A DNA stretch of 64,000 nt from JAKALX01 sp964508715 (GCA_964508715.1 CAZDUX010000006.1:121249-185248); one strand, 5' to 3'; shown: positions 8,381 to 17,213, counted from the stretch's first letter. Numbers and translations: made by a program. The notes: generated by a model from the sequence alone, not told the origin.

Positions 8381-8536
8381 AGGGGCTGGACCCGTGGTTC
8401 GCACTGGAGTGTGCCGGTGTTGTCTCCCAGCGTTACCGATAGGCGAGCGAGATGCCACCGCTCGTACCGGGAGGCGATGGAGAGGGCCGGGGATGCGGCC
8501 TCGCGGCTCACCGGCGGCGATTCAGCCAGGAAAGGT

Positions 8537-8567
8537 GCGGCCCGCCCCTGTCGAGAGGGCGGGCCGC
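8537..8567. terminator. 11-bp GC-rich hairpin after the secreted-protein pair
   Basis: GCGGCCCGCCC (8537-8547) pairs perfectly with GGGCGGGCCGC (8557-8567) across 9 nt. It lies 40 bp beyond the minus-strand stop at 8607 and upstream of the CoA-transferase start, so it probably ends the secreted-protein transcript. The U-tract is weak. Confidence 0.6.
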
Positions 8568-8606
8568 ATGGCGGGGTGGGCTGAATCGAGAAGAAAGCGA
8601 AGGGTG

Positions 8607-8912
8607 TTAGTTCACGCCGTCCTTCGCCAGGTTCGGGAGGCTGCGCTTGTAGGTCTCCTTGCCACCGCCAGCGAAGAAGCCGGAATCGACGACAAAGGTG
8701 CCATTGGCGGAATGGCCGGTGACGGCCTGCCCGGCGACACCGGAGAGTACGTAGGGCGATTGTGAACTCGTGCCACCGCCGCGCAGGGCGTGCCACGAGA
8801 GGTCGAACGTCCCGCCGGAGGTTTGGGCGATGGCGGCCCCGGCCGCGAGGAGGGCGAGCCCCCCGGCGATGCCGGCGGCGAGAGCCTTGCCGCGCGGCGG
8901 GTGCGCGTTCAT
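8607..8912 (-). CDS. small secreted protein, unknown function
   Basis: 101 aa. The N-terminus 'KALAAGIAGGLALLAAGAAIAQ' is a signal peptide with likely cleavage after AIA-Q. The mature part of about 70 residues is Gly/Ser-rich: 'FDLSWHALRGGGTSSQSPYV', 'AGQAVTGHSANGTFVVDSGF'. Short proteins of this kind occur beside large secreted repeat proteins, but I do not know a named function. Its ATG overlaps the stop of the preceding large secreted protein by 4 nt (ATGA), so the two are translationally coupled and probably act together outside the cell. Confidence 0.65.
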   Translation of the reverse strand: MNAHPPRGKALAAGIAGGLALLAAGAAIAQTSGGTFDLSWHALRGGGTSSQSPYVLSGVAGQAVTGHSANGTFVVDSGFFAGGGKETYKRSLPNLAKDGVN

Positions 8913-10021
8913 TGGTCGATCACCAGGACGTTGAACTTCATGCCGTTGGCGAAGGGGACGGGCGGGCTGCCGGATTTTGTCGTGTAGATGGCCCACTTGT
9001 TGACGCCGTTGGAGCAGCCAAAGGGGCTGTAGATGACGCCAACATCGCTATCGAGCGTGTCGAACCCGGTTGTGTTGGTGTTCACGAGCGTGACAAGCAG
9101 GACTGCCGAGCTGTTCCCGTTGGTTAGCGGATTGTCGATGATCGTCACCGAGTTCGTGCCGCACACGTTGTTCCCTGCGCCGGTGCTGGTGTTGACGGTC
9201 TGGACGAAGGCAGCAGGAGTGCTCCCGGAGACCTTGATGGCGCCATCGAGCTCAATCGCGGTGGTACCGGCGAACTTGCCGCCGGTGGCCCCGGCAACGG
9301 TGCCGAAACCCGCCACGCCGATGCCGCCAGCGGTGGTGTTCTCACCCTGCACGCCGGCTCCTGTACCACCGTTTACGCCGTAGACGGCGGGGTTGGTTGA
9401 GCCGGTATTGCGGCCGGCGACGGCGATACCCGCACCGGTCTGGGTGATATCAACGGCACCCGCCGTAGCACCGGTGCTCCCGCTTGCGGTATATGGCAGG
9501 GCGAATCCGCCGGCAGCCTTTGCGTAGAGGGCGTAGGGTGCCGGGCTCACTGGCTGCCGCGGGTTGAGGACGGTGAAGCTCGAGCCGCCGGCGGTGCGCA
9601 CCGCGATCTCGATCCAGCGGTTGTTGCCGTCCCAGACGTTCGTCGTGGCCGCCGTGGCGGTGGGGCTCGGCGAACCGGTTGGAGCAGCCGCTGCGGTTGC
9701 CGTGACGACGCTGCCGAAATCGAGGGTCACCGTGAAGAGGCCGTTCGCCACGGGAACGTTGGTGAGTGTGATGGTGTTCCCCACCTGGGCGCCGCCCACG
9801 TCCGAATCGTAGAGGACGAAGCGGAGGTCGTAGTTGCCGTTGGCGGGGTTGCCGCCATCGGTGAGGCGGCCCTGGTAGCTGAACCCGTTGCCGAGGGCGG
9901 TGAGTGCTTCGACCGCCTGGGCAGGAGGGTCGGTGCCGTTGCCGAGGGCAGTCGCCATGGGGACGAGGGCCACGCTGGCGAGGACAGCCGCCCCGAGGAT
10001 CAGCAGCTTTCGATTTTTCAT
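8909..10021 (-). CDS. large secreted Gly/Thr/Asn-rich surface protein
   Basis: 370 aa. A signal peptide lies at residues 4-26 ('LLILGAAVLASVALVPMATA'). Next comes 'GFSYQGRLTDGGNPANGNYD', a block seen in secreted proteins of many environmental bacteria, and 'RQPVSPAPYALYAKAAG'. A low-complexity repeat region ('NTGSTNPAVYGVNGGTGAGV', 'TTAGGIGVAGFGTVAGATGG') resembles tail-fibre or collagen-like beta-structured repeats. The C-terminus 'FANGMKFNVLVIDQ' is a predicted beta sandwich. It is probably extracellular or surface-attached; no anchor or sorting signal is seen. ATG 10021 is chosen by the signal peptide. Confidence 0.7.
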   Translation of the reverse strand: MKNRKLLILGAAVLASVALVPMATALGNGTDPPAQAVEALTALGNGFSYQGRLTDGGNPANGNYDLRFVLYDSDVGGAQVGNTITLTNVPVANGLFTVTLDFGSVVTATAAAAPTGSPSPTATAATTNVWDGNNRWIEIAVRTAGGSSFTVLNPRQPVSPAPYALYAKAAGGFALPYTASGSTGATAGAVDITQTGAGIAVAGRNTGSTNPAVYGVNGGTGAGVQGENTTAGGIGVAGFGTVAGATGGKFAGTTAIELDGAIKVSGSTPAAFVQTVNTSTGAGNNVCGTNSVTIIDNPLTNGNSSAVLLVTLVNTNTTGFDTLDSDVGVIYSPFGCSNGVNKWAIYTTKSGSPPVPFANGMKFNVLVIDQ

Positions 10022-10057
10022 CCGTATACTCCGCTTGCTGACGTGGTCGGGACAGTT

Positions 10058-10077
10058 TAGATCAGGTGATAGATCAG
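10058..10077. repeat. two direct repeats TAGATCAG in an AT-rich promoter region
   Basis: TAGATCAG occurs at 10058-10065 and 10070-10077 (12-bp period), 37 bp upstream of the start of the secreted-protein operon in an AT-rich island. This could be a tandem regulator-binding site; no regulator is identified. Confidence 0.35.
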
Positions 10078-10160
10078 ATAAACGTTTCTTGTGTAAAAAG
10101 TTGCATGTTTCGATGCGGGTGATGGAACGCCGGAACGAGGATTCGAAATAGGAGGTCCGC

Positions 10161-10682
10161 TCAGCGCAGCACGGCGGCACCAGCCACCGCGCCAAGGGCG
10201 ACTACCTGCCACGGCGCCCGGTTGAACGTGGCGACGGCGATGAACGCGGCGATGCCGACAACGCTCGCGAGCGGCCCCGAGACGCCGATGCGGAAGAGCG
10301 TGTAGGCGCCGGCCGTCAGCAGGCCGAGGGCAACCGGTGCAAGGGTCGAACGGAGAAGCCGCATGATCGGGTGGTGGTTGAGCCGCGACCAGCGGTCGGC
10401 GATGAACCATGAGAGCAGGCTCGTGGGCAGGAACATCGCCAGCCCGGCCGTGACTGCGCCCGGGATGCCCGCTGCCTTGTAGCCGATGGCGACCACCATG
10501 AGCATGCCCGGCCCGGGGGTCACCTGCGAGAGGGCGAAGGCGTCGACGAATTGCTGGTGGGTTACCCAGTGGTGTTCGCCAACCACCAGGCGCTCCATCT
10601 CCGGGAGGATGCCGATACCGCCCCCAAACGCGACGACCGTGACCCGGATGAAAACGAGGACGATCTGAAGGAGTTCGCTCAC
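10161..10682 (-). CDS. chromate transporter ChrA domain, second half of pair
   Basis: 173 aa from GTG 10682 (an alternative ATG at 10700 adds six residues). It is a single CHR (ChrA) domain: 'FGGGIGILPEMERLVV' near the N-terminus and 'FALSQVTPGPGMLMVVAIGY' are the signature motifs, followed by four to five membrane helices. Short-chain CHR proteins work as pairs of opposite topology. Its GTG overlaps the stop of the preceding CHR gene (GTGA), consistent with a coupled heterodimer. It exports chromate or a related oxyanion across the cytoplasmic membrane; the substrate is by family. Confidence 0.88.
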   Translation of the reverse strand: MSELLQIVLVFIRVTVVAFGGGIGILPEMERLVVGEHHWVTHQQFVDAFALSQVTPGPGMLMVVAIGYKAAGIPGAVTAGLAMFLPTSLLSWFIADRWSRLNHHPIMRLLRSTLAPVALGLLTAGAYTLFRIGVSGPLASVVGIAAFIAVATFNRAPWQVVALGAVAGAAVLR

Positions 10683-11266
10683 TTTTCCCGCTCCCACCAT
10701 GCAACGAGGAAGGAGAGTGGGAGGCAGACGGTGAGCACGAGGAAGATCGACCACTCGAGCGGGCCGAAGAGGATGAAGGCGAGGGCGGTGATCGCGTAGC
10801 CGGCGATGCTCCCCGCGCCGCCACGGAGGCGCCACACGGCTGCCGCGGCGAGCCCGGCGCTTGCGGCGCTCACGCCCTTGCCGATGGGCTCGGTGATCGA
10901 AGCGGGCATCCCGCTGAAGTAGAGCCAGGAGAGGGCGAGGATGGCGATCGCGCCGGGAACAGTGAGGCAAAGTGCAGCGATGAGCGCACCACGTCCGCCG
11001 CGAAGCCGCTGCCCGAGGTAGGCGGCGAGGTTGCCGATATTCGGCCCCGGGAGGATCTGGCTGACGGCGACGGCTTCGAGGAACTCATCGTCGCTGAGCC
11101 ACCGGCGGCGCTTCACCAGGGCGTCCTGGAAATAGGCTGCGCGGCCGCCACCAAAGCTGGTGGAGCCGATGAGGAGGAACTCGCGAAAAAGGTCGCGCAG
11201 GGGTGGACGGCTGCCGGGTTCAGCGGCCGTCGCGGCGGGTACGCCTGGTTGCTGTTCCACGGTCAT
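10679..11266 (-). CDS. chromate transporter ChrA domain, first half of pair
   Basis: 195 aa; a single CHR domain with signatures 'STSFGGGRAAYFQDALV' and 'VAVSQILPGPNIGNLAAYLG', and about five hydrophobic helices. It forms an overlapping two-gene operon with the second CHR gene, the usual arrangement for short-chain CHR transporters. The first 25 residues are hydrophilic and variable. No regulator gene is adjacent. Confidence 0.88.
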   Translation of the reverse strand: MTVEQQPGVPAATAAEPGSRPPLRDLFREFLLIGSTSFGGGRAAYFQDALVKRRRWLSDDEFLEAVAVSQILPGPNIGNLAAYLGQRLRGGRGALIAALCLTVPGAIAILALSWLYFSGMPASITEPIGKGVSAASAGLAAAAVWRLRGGAGSIAGYAITALAFILFGPLEWSIFLVLTVCLPLSFLVAWWEREK

Positions 11267-11507
11267 GTTTCCCCCACCTCTGGCAGGGGATCGTAGCGCG
11301 ATGCCGGGTCGTGGGCGCGGGGGCCAGGATTGGCGCCCTGACCGGGGACGGATTGGAACGTTCGGCGTGTTCGCCGCCCGGCGACCGGGGGGTTCGATAC
11401 CGCCAAACCGTGTACGGGCGCATACTTGGGTGCACATCGGCGTGCCCACGTTCGTGTGAATCAGCGAAGCGGCGCCCGAAACCTATTCCCATCCACGGAG
11501 CCCGACC

Positions 11508-12497
11508 ATGCCGCGCCATCCCAACGAAGCCCTCTTCGAAGGCGAGAAGCCGTTCCCGATCATCCCCACCTGCGAGCACTTCGCAGGCACAGAGGAGCGT
11601 ATCTCCAAGGCGTTCCAGCTGCAGGAGAAGATGCACGGCATCTTCGATATCACGATGGACTGCGAGGATGGGGCGCCCACGGGGGCCGAGAAGGCGCACG
11701 CCGAGATGGTCTCGCGCATGGCGAACTCCGAGCTCAACCTCTATAACCAGGCGGGCGTCCGCATCCACGATTACACGCACGACCACTGGAAGGACGACGT
11801 CGACATCATCGTCCCGCAGGCGGGTGAACGGATCGCCTACATCACGGTGCCAAAGTCGACGAAGGCTGTTCAACTGGCCGAGATGATCGACTACGTTCGT
11901 AACGCGACGGCGAAAGCGGGCATCCGGCGCGAGATCCCGATCCACGCACTCATCGAGACCCACGGTGCGCTCCACGAGGTCTGGGAGATCGCGGCGCTGC
12001 CGAACATCCAGGTGCTCGACTTCGGGCTCATGGACTTCGTGAGCGCCCACCACGGGGCTATCCCATCGAGCGCGATGCGATCGCCGGCGCAGTTCGAACA
12101 CGCGCTCCTCCACCGGGCGAAAGCCGAGACGGTGGCGGCCGCGCTGGCAAGCGGCGTGGTGCCGGCGCACAACGTGACGCTCGAGCTCAAGGACACCGAT
12201 TTCATCTATAACGATGCGCGGCGTGCACGCGAGGAGTTCGGGTTCCTGCGGCAGTGGTCGATCTACCCGGCCCAAATTGAGCCGATCACGCGGGCGATGG
12301 CGCCGGCGATGCCCGAGGTGGCGGAAGGAGAGGCCATTCTCCTCAAGGCCTACGCGGCCGACTGGGGCCCCATTCAGCACGAAGGCAACCTCCACGACCG
12401 CGCGACCTACCGCTACTTCTGGGAGCAGCTTCAGCGGGCCCGGGTGATGGACATGCCCTTGAGTGCCGAGATCACGGCCACGTTCTTCGCGGAGTAG
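11508..12497 (+). CDS. HpcH/HpaI aldolase / citrate lyase beta-subunit family protein
   Basis: 329 aa. CitE-like TIM barrel: 'FDITMDCEDGAPTGAEKAHA' has the acidic metal-binding residues, with 'IHALIETHGALHEVWEIAAL' and 'VLDFGLMDFVSAHHGAIPSS' after it. The family cleaves or forms CoA thioesters such as malyl-, methylmalyl- or citramalyl-CoA. The exact substrate is uncertain; a malyl-CoA/citramalyl-CoA lyase is plausible. It is a single gene with a normal start preceded by GGAG-like sequence (GGAGCCCGACC). Confidence 0.8.
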   Translation: MPRHPNEALFEGEKPFPIIPTCEHFAGTEERISKAFQLQEKMHGIFDITMDCEDGAPTGAEKAHAEMVSRMANSELNLYNQAGVRIHDYTHDHWKDDVDIIVPQAGERIAYITVPKSTKAVQLAEMIDYVRNATAKAGIRREIPIHALIETHGALHEVWEIAALPNIQVLDFGLMDFVSAHHGAIPSSAMRSPAQFEHALLHRAKAETVAAALASGVVPAHNVTLELKDTDFIYNDARRAREEFGFLRQWSIYPAQIEPITRAMAPAMPEVAEGEAILLKAYAADWGPIQHEGNLHDRATYRYFWEQLQRARVMDMPLSAEITATFFAE

Positions 12498-12608
12498 CGC
12501 CGGGCCGGCGACACGGCACTGCTGGCCGGCAGCCCGCGAAGGGCCGACTGGCTCGCCGCCCGCTTCGGTGTGACCCGTAACTGGCCACGGCAGGGTGTGC
12601 CCCCGACA

Positions 12609-13235
12609 ATGGCGGTAATGGCCGAGCCGCTGGTGCTACTTGGGGGAACCTTCGACCCGCCTCATCTCGGGCACCTGGTGCTCGCGGAGTGCGCCCGCGT
12701 GCAGCTTGGGGCGCGCTTCGCTATCTTCCTGCCCGCCGGTGACCCATGGCGAAAGACGGGGTCGGCACCCGGGCCGCCACGGCTTTCGGAGCACGATGTG
12801 ACGCCGGGGATGCACCGCCTGGAGATGACGAGACTCGCCACCCGCGACAACCTGGCCTTCCGGGTCGACGACCGCGAGGTTCGGCGGGCAGGGCCAACCT
12901 ACACTGCCGATACGCTCGAGGAGTTGCACCGTGAAGGCCACGCCAACCTCGTGCTCGTCATCGGCACGGATGCACTGAAAGACCTGGTGAACTGGAAGTC
13001 GCCAGAGCGCATCCGCGAGCTCGCACGGATCGCCATCGCGGTGAAGCCAGGTGACGATGAAGCGGACATTCCGGCTGCCGGGGGCATGGAACGTATCGAT
13101 ATGCCGCGGCTGGCTATCTCTTCGACGGAGATACGCGAACGCGTGGCGGCGGGCAAGCCGATTCGCTACCTCGTGCCCGCGGCCGTCGAAGCGTACATCG
13201 CCGAGCATCATCTCTTTCGGGCGGAGGGCTCGTAG
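12609..13235 (+). CDS. nadD: nicotinate-nucleotide adenylyltransferase
   Basis: About 208 aa. It adenylates nicotinate mononucleotide in NAD synthesis. The nucleotidyltransferase signature 'GGTFDPPHLGHLVLAE' contains the HxGH motif, and 'ISSTEIRERVAAGKPIRYLV' is the C-terminal ISSTxIR motif; 'VIGTDALKDLVNWKSPERI' matches the family. The start is ambiguous between ATG 12609 and ATG 12618; the residues before the first beta strand are not conserved. No rsfS or obgE neighbours, which often accompany nadD, are present. Confidence 0.92.
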   Translation: MAVMAEPLVLLGGTFDPPHLGHLVLAECARVQLGARFAIFLPAGDPWRKTGSAPGPPRLSEHDVTPGMHRLEMTRLATRDNLAFRVDDREVRRAGPTYTADTLEELHREGHANLVLVIGTDALKDLVNWKSPERIRELARIAIAVKPGDDEADIPAAGGMERIDMPRLAISSTEIRERVAAGKPIRYLVPAAVEAYIAEHHLFRAEGS

Positions 13236-13320
13236 CCGAACAGTGGCGTTACGGTAACAATCACTTCCGCGGCATCGAAGCGGGCCGCCGGTTCACTGAA
13301 AGTGCGCCGACAACCGGTGT

Positions 13321-14004
13321 ATGGGGGCTGCCGTGCGACAAGACGGTCACAACGAAGCGGGCGATGTACCAGGCCGTGCCGGGAGTGAACTCGAGGCGTT
13401 CCGCTGGAATCTTCCCGATGCCTTCATCGAGGGCGATCTGCAGTCATTCCGGGTGGTCTCCATGAACCGGATGGCACTCATCCTTTTCGGGTACACGGAG
13501 GACGACCTGCGCACGGGGATCTCGGCGGCCCAGGTGTTCGCGGGTGACGAGATACCACGAGTCATACAACTCGTGACTGCCTACAGCAGCAAGAGCCGCG
13601 GAACGGATACGCCGTACCAGCGCTCGGGCCGGCAGGAGCTCTATGAACAGCACTTCCGGCGCAAGGATGGCACCACCTTCTGGGGTGAATCGCAGACGTC
13701 GTTCGTGCTCGATGAGCACGGCGTGCCCTACCGGCTCTGCACGTTCGTTCGCGACATCACGGAGCGGCGGCAGCGAGATGAAGCCCGTGAGCAGCGCATC
13801 GCGGAGCTGGAGGCGGCACTGGCCGACGTGTTGAACCGGCCGGCCCTCGAACGGGCAATCTGCCCGATGTGCTATCGGATTGAGGGCCCTGGCGGGGAGT
13901 GGACGGACCTGCAATCGCACGCGGTACAGGTGGCGAAAGCGCTTTCGTTCGAGCCAGCCTGCCCCGATTGCCGCCGGGTTGTGCGGCGCCAGTTCACGGG
14001 ATAG
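13321..14004 (+). CDS. PAS-domain protein with C-terminal double-CxxC zinc ribbon
   Basis: 227 aa. A PAS domain of about residues 35-150 ('IEGDLQSFRVVSMNRMALIL', 'RRKDGTTFWGESQTSFVLDE', 'LCTFVRDITERRQRDEA'), a short coiled coil ('EQRIAELEAALADVLNR'), then a zinc-ribbon tail with CPMC near residue 180 and CPDC at the end. The same kind of tail occurs on PAS/histidine-kinase proteins, but no kinase or output domain is present here. It may be a stand-alone sensor. The start is uncertain: ATG 13321 or GTG 13333. Confidence 0.75.
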   Translation: MGAAVRQDGHNEAGDVPGRAGSELEAFRWNLPDAFIEGDLQSFRVVSMNRMALILFGYTEDDLRTGISAAQVFAGDEIPRVIQLVTAYSSKSRGTDTPYQRSGRQELYEQHFRRKDGTTFWGESQTSFVLDEHGVPYRLCTFVRDITERRQRDEAREQRIAELEAALADVLNRPALERAICPMCYRIEGPGGEWTDLQSHAVQVAKALSFEPACPDCRRVVRRQFTG

Positions 14005-14053
14005 GTGTGGGGGCCGCACGCGGCGTAGGATCGGGGAATCACAGCCGAGGTTC

Positions 14054-14494
14054 GTGCCGTTGCCCAAAGTCATCGTCCAATCGCTGCCGGATTACGTTCA
14101 TGCCCAGTTGCTGACGGCAGCGGGCCATTCGCTCGTTGCCGATGAGCCCGTGGAAGACGGCGGCAATGACATCGGCCCCAACCCGTACCAGCTGCTCCTC
14201 TGGGCCCTCGGAGCGTGCACATCGATGACGCTCCAGATCTATGCGCGGCGCAAGAACTATCCGCTCCAGGAAGTGGCCATCGAGGTGGAGCACGAGCGAA
14301 CGTACGCCGATGACTGCAACGACTGCGCGGACCCACGCAAGCGGATCGAACGCATCCACCGGCGAATCGTCCTGCGTGGGCCGCTGAGCGATGAGCAGCG
14401 CGATGACCTCCTGCGGGTGGCCAGCCGCTGCCCCGTGCACAAGACAATCGCGGCAGCGCCAAGCGTCCTCGACAGCATCGAAGTCGTAGCCTGA
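14054..14494 (+). CDS. OsmC-family peroxiredoxin-like protein
   Basis: About 146 aa. It has both family cysteines: one in 'LLWALGACTSMTLQIYAR', the other in 'RVASRCPVHKTI'. OsmC/Ohr proteins reduce organic hydroperoxides. No ATG is available; GTG 14054 (or TTG 14060) is chosen because GAGG lies just upstream and the translation then starts at the first beta strand 'KVIVQSLPDY'. An insert 'DDCNDCADPRKR' contributes extra cysteines. Confidence 0.85.
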   Translation: MPLPKVIVQSLPDYVHAQLLTAAGHSLVADEPVEDGGNDIGPNPYQLLLWALGACTSMTLQIYARRKNYPLQEVAIEVEHERTYADDCNDCADPRKRIERIHRRIVLRGPLSDEQRDDLLRVASRCPVHKTIAAAPSVLDSIEVVA

Positions 14495-14538
14495 TGTGAT
14501 GGGCGGGCCGGGCCGGGGCAGGCCAGCCCGCGACCGCG

Positions 14539-14919
14539 TCAGGCGGCGTGAGCGCGCTGGCGCGCTGCCTTCCACCCGGCATAGATCACCTCGGGGATCC
14601 ATTCCGCGAGGTCGATTTCGGCATCGGGCTGATAGCTGGCCGGGGCAGGCCAGCCCGCGGCGATTTCATCGTCGCGCGCGTCGTCGAGGTGGGGACAGAG
14701 CATCAGCCGGGCGTAGAGCTCGGAGTGGCGGAAGGCGTCGAGTGCCGGCTGGCTTTCCCAGGCAGAGACGCCAGTCACGACTCCGGGTGCAGTCACGATC
14801 CAGGTGGTCGAGACGATCCCCGGGGTATCGCTCACGGCAAGCTCGATAGCACTCCGCATCCGCCCGGCCAGCCGGGGGTCCATGGACGAACCGGTCAGGG
14901 TGATGAGCTGGATTTTCAT
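14539..14919 (-). CDS. hypothetical protein, possible ferredoxin-like (ABM-type) fold
   Basis: 126 aa. The pattern of beta strands and helices ('MKIQLITLTGSSMDP', 'IVSTTWIVTAPGVVTGVSAW', 'FRHSELYARLMLCPH') resembles small dimeric alpha-beta barrel proteins such as antibiotic-biosynthesis monooxygenases, but no motif is decisive. There is no signal peptide. It is isolated between convergent and divergent neighbours. Function unknown. Confidence 0.6.
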   Translation of the reverse strand: MKIQLITLTGSSMDPRLAGRMRSAIELAVSDTPGIVSTTWIVTAPGVVTGVSAWESQPALDAFRHSELYARLMLCPHLDDARDDEIAAGWPAPASYQPDAEIDLAEWIPEVIYAGWKAARQRAHAA

Positions 14920-15097
14920 TTCCTCTCTCCTCGTGGCCCGTGCGGTGGTCGCGGGGGCCTGTGTTCACCGGGATCGACTGTCGCAGGGTGGTGGCACGAG
15001 CATCTGTGCGATGCCTCACAAGGGGTGAGCGCGCAATGTGCGGTGGCTCACGCGGGGCGCTATGCTGCCGGGGACTGGCGACCTGGAGGGGATCGAG

Positions 15098-15556
15098 ATG
15101 GATGTCGATGCACGGCTGAAAGAGCTCGGAATCGTGTTACCGCCACCCTCCCGGCCGATGGCGAACTACGTCCCCGCGGTGCGGTCGGGCAATCTCGTAT
15201 TCGTCTCGGGGCACGGGCCGAACCGGCCGGATGGGACCTTCATCACAGGGAAGCTGGGGAGAGACCTGGGCATCGAGCAGGGGTACGAGGCGGCCCGGCT
15301 GACGATGCTGAACTGCCTGAGTTCCCTGAATGCCGAGCTTGGATCGCTCAACCGCGTGCGACGGTTCGTGAAAGTGCTTGGAATGGTGAACTGCACCGAG
15401 GAGTTCGGTGACCCGCCGGCTGTCATCAACGGTGGCTCCGACCTGCTGGTCGAGATCTTCGGCGACGCGGGGCGGCACGCGCGGTCTGCGGTCGGCATGC
15501 AGTCGCTGCCGCGCGGAATCGCGGTCGAGATCGAACTCATCGCCGAAGTGGAGTAG
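15098..15556 (+). CDS. RidA-family protein
   Basis: 152 aa, slightly longer than classical RidA. It has 'YVPAVRSGNLVFVSGHGPNR' and the helix 'ARLTMLNCLSSLNAELGSLN', typical of the YjgF/YER057c/UK114 family, in a clade like the reactive enamine/imine deaminases, though the classical catalytic Arg region is changed ('GMQSLPRGIAVEIELIAEVE'). ATG 15098 is chosen because GAGGGGA precedes it and it begins the conserved region. Likely cytosolic trimer. Confidence 0.82.
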   Translation: MDVDARLKELGIVLPPPSRPMANYVPAVRSGNLVFVSGHGPNRPDGTFITGKLGRDLGIEQGYEAARLTMLNCLSSLNAELGSLNRVRRFVKVLGMVNCTEEFGDPPAVINGGSDLLVEIFGDAGRHARSAVGMQSLPRGIAVEIELIAEVE

Positions 15557-15603
15557 CCACGTGACGGGCGCGAAACGGATGGGAGACCGGGCCGGGGGCT
15601 GCG

Positions 15604-16209
15604 CTACGCCTGCTGCAACACCCGGAGGGGGAAAGTGGCCAGCACTTCGTAGGCTGCGCCCTGTGGCGTGAGCTTGCTCCGCATGAGCGAGACCTGCGAC
15701 GTCCGCCAGCTCGTCGCCGGCACGTCGGTTTTGCCGACTTCGACCTCGATCTCGGCGCGTTGCCTCGTGGGGACTTCATCGCGCACGCGCCCGAGGGTCA
15801 GGTGGGGGCGGAAGGGGCGGCGCTCCGGTTCGAACCCGACGACAGCGAGCGCGGCGTTGACCGCCCGGACGAGGGCTTCGAGGCGCAGCACGTCGCCGGC
15901 CACGCCGACCCACATGAGGCGCAGTCCCTCTCTGCCGCCGAACGTCCCGATATTCGAGAACTCGAGTTCAAAGGGGGAGTGCCCAACCACGGCTTCCTGG
16001 ATCGCGAGCTTCACAGCCGGGAGCTTTTTGACCGGGACTTCGCCGAGGAACTTGAGTGTCACGTGGACACCTTCGGGCTTTATCCACCGGACCGCGTTGT
16101 TCGACCGCCCGCGCAGCGACTCGATGACCTCGCTGATTGCGCGCTTCACGTCGTCTGGTACTTCGCAGGCCACAAACAGCCTGACTTGATCCTGGGGGCT
16201 TTCTGTCAT
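15604..16209 (-). CDS. thpR: RNA 2',3'-cyclic phosphodiesterase
   Basis: 201 aa. 2H phosphoesterase family: the two HxT/S-x motifs are 'GVHVTLKFLGEV' and 'FRPHLTLGRVR', spaced as in ThpR/LigT. It opens 2',3'-cyclic phosphates on RNA ends. The ATG at 16209 overlaps the stop of the upstream amidohydrolase gene by 4 nt, so the two are coupled, although no biochemical link is obvious. Confidence 0.92.
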   Translation of the reverse strand: MTESPQDQVRLFVACEVPDDVKRAISEVIESLRGRSNNAVRWIKPEGVHVTLKFLGEVPVKKLPAVKLAIQEAVVGHSPFELEFSNIGTFGGREGLRLMWVGVAGDVLRLEALVRAVNAALAVVGFEPERRPFRPHLTLGRVRDEVPTRQRAEIEVEVGKTDVPATSWRTSQVSLMRSKLTPQGAAYEVLATFPLRVLQQA

Positions 16210-17048
16210 GCGTCGTAATGTTCCGAGAACAGGCTGGCGGCGTTACCGCCGCACACCGCTTTTGCGACGTCGCCGGGCAGGAGCGCCTGGAGGCGTTGGA
16301 GCTGGCGCCGGGGCGAAAGCAGTGGGTAATCCGAACCAAAGAGCACGCGCCCCGGGCCCGTTTGGGCGACGAGGTACGTCACACTTGCATCATCATACAG
16401 CAACGTACTCGCCGCAGTATCGAAATAGACGTTTTTGATGGCAGCCCTTACTTCTGCCATGTGCATGAAGAAAGGCAGCCCACCGCCGAGATGAGCGGCG
16501 ATCATCCGTACGCCCGGAAAGGCCTCCGCGAGTCGGGCCAGTTCGTGCGCCAGGATACCGCCGGATTTGCCGGGATAACGGTGCCCCACGAGCTCGGAAA
16601 CGTGCCAGAGGAGGACCCCTCCCGTCTCGTTCGCCAGGGCGCAGAGTGCCCGGCCCTCGTGCCCCAGCGGGTCCCACCCCTGGCTCCAGGGCCGGAGCTC
16701 GCCGAACCCACGGGCGCCGCCCGCCATCGCTGCTTCGGCACCGGCCCGCCAGCCGCCGAGTGCCGGGTTCACGGTTGCCAGCGGCCAGAGGCGGCCCGAT
16801 TCTCTCGAGACCGCGAGGAGGTGCTCGTTCTGTGCGGCAAGGTCCCGCTCGTGCGCGAACGCAAAGCCTGCTACCACCGCCCGGTCGATTCCGGCGGCAT
16901 CCAGGGCTTGCAGCAGGTCGTGCCCGGTAGCGAGCTTCGCTGCCGGGTTGGCGTACATCTCCGCGAACGTGGCATCGCGTTCACTGATTTCGTCCCGCTC
17001 GCGTTCGGTTTGCGGTGCGAAGGCATGGGTGTGGAAATCGGCGAGCAC
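16206..17048 (-). CDS. amidohydrolase (TIM-barrel, ACMSD-like) family protein
   Basis: 280 aa from GTG 17048. 'LADFHTHAFAP' is the HxH metal motif on strand 1; 'GVLLWHVSELVG', 'RMIAAHLGGGLPF' and 'RVLFGSDYPLLSPRRQ' supply the later His and Asp ligands. These are amidohydrolase_2 (decarboxylase/hydrolase) features. The substrate is unknown. A longer frame from ATG 17117 adds 23 residues not typical of the family, so GTG is preferred with modest confidence. The stop overlaps thpR. Confidence 0.82.
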   Translation of the reverse strand: MLADFHTHAFAPQTERERDEISERDATFAEMYANPAAKLATGHDLLQALDAAGIDRAVVAGFAFAHERDLAAQNEHLLAVSRESGRLWPLATVNPALGGWRAGAEAAMAGGARGFGELRPWSQGWDPLGHEGRALCALANETGGVLLWHVSELVGHRYPGKSGGILAHELARLAEAFPGVRMIAAHLGGGLPFFMHMAEVRAAIKNVYFDTAASTLLYDDASVTYLVAQTGPGRVLFGSDYPLLSPRRQLQRLQALLPGDVAKAVCGGNAASLFSEHYDA

Positions 17049-17152
17049 ACCCAGATGGTACCCGACGGCGAGGTCCGGATACGTGCGGGCCCCGCCATGC
17101 GGAAGAGCAACTGGCAAACGCCTGTATGGGGCATGCTGCGGTGGAGGCCCAT

Positions 17153-17202
17153 TGGCTCGTGGGCGAGCGATGCCCTAGACTCAGTTGCACCACGCAACTG
17201 AG
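17153..17202 (+). promoter_or_regulatory. promoter with overlapping perfect inverted repeat
   Basis: TTGGCT (17153-17158) and TAGACT (17176-17181) are 17 nt apart. A perfect 9-bp inverted repeat CTCAGTTGC-ACCAC-GCAACTGAG (17180-17202) starts at the -10 and covers the predicted transcription start, ending 11 bp before the thioesterase ATG. This is the geometry of a repressor operator, or of a 5'-UTR hairpin; no regulator gene is adjacent. Confidence 0.5.
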
Positions 17203-17213
17203 GATGAACTGAG

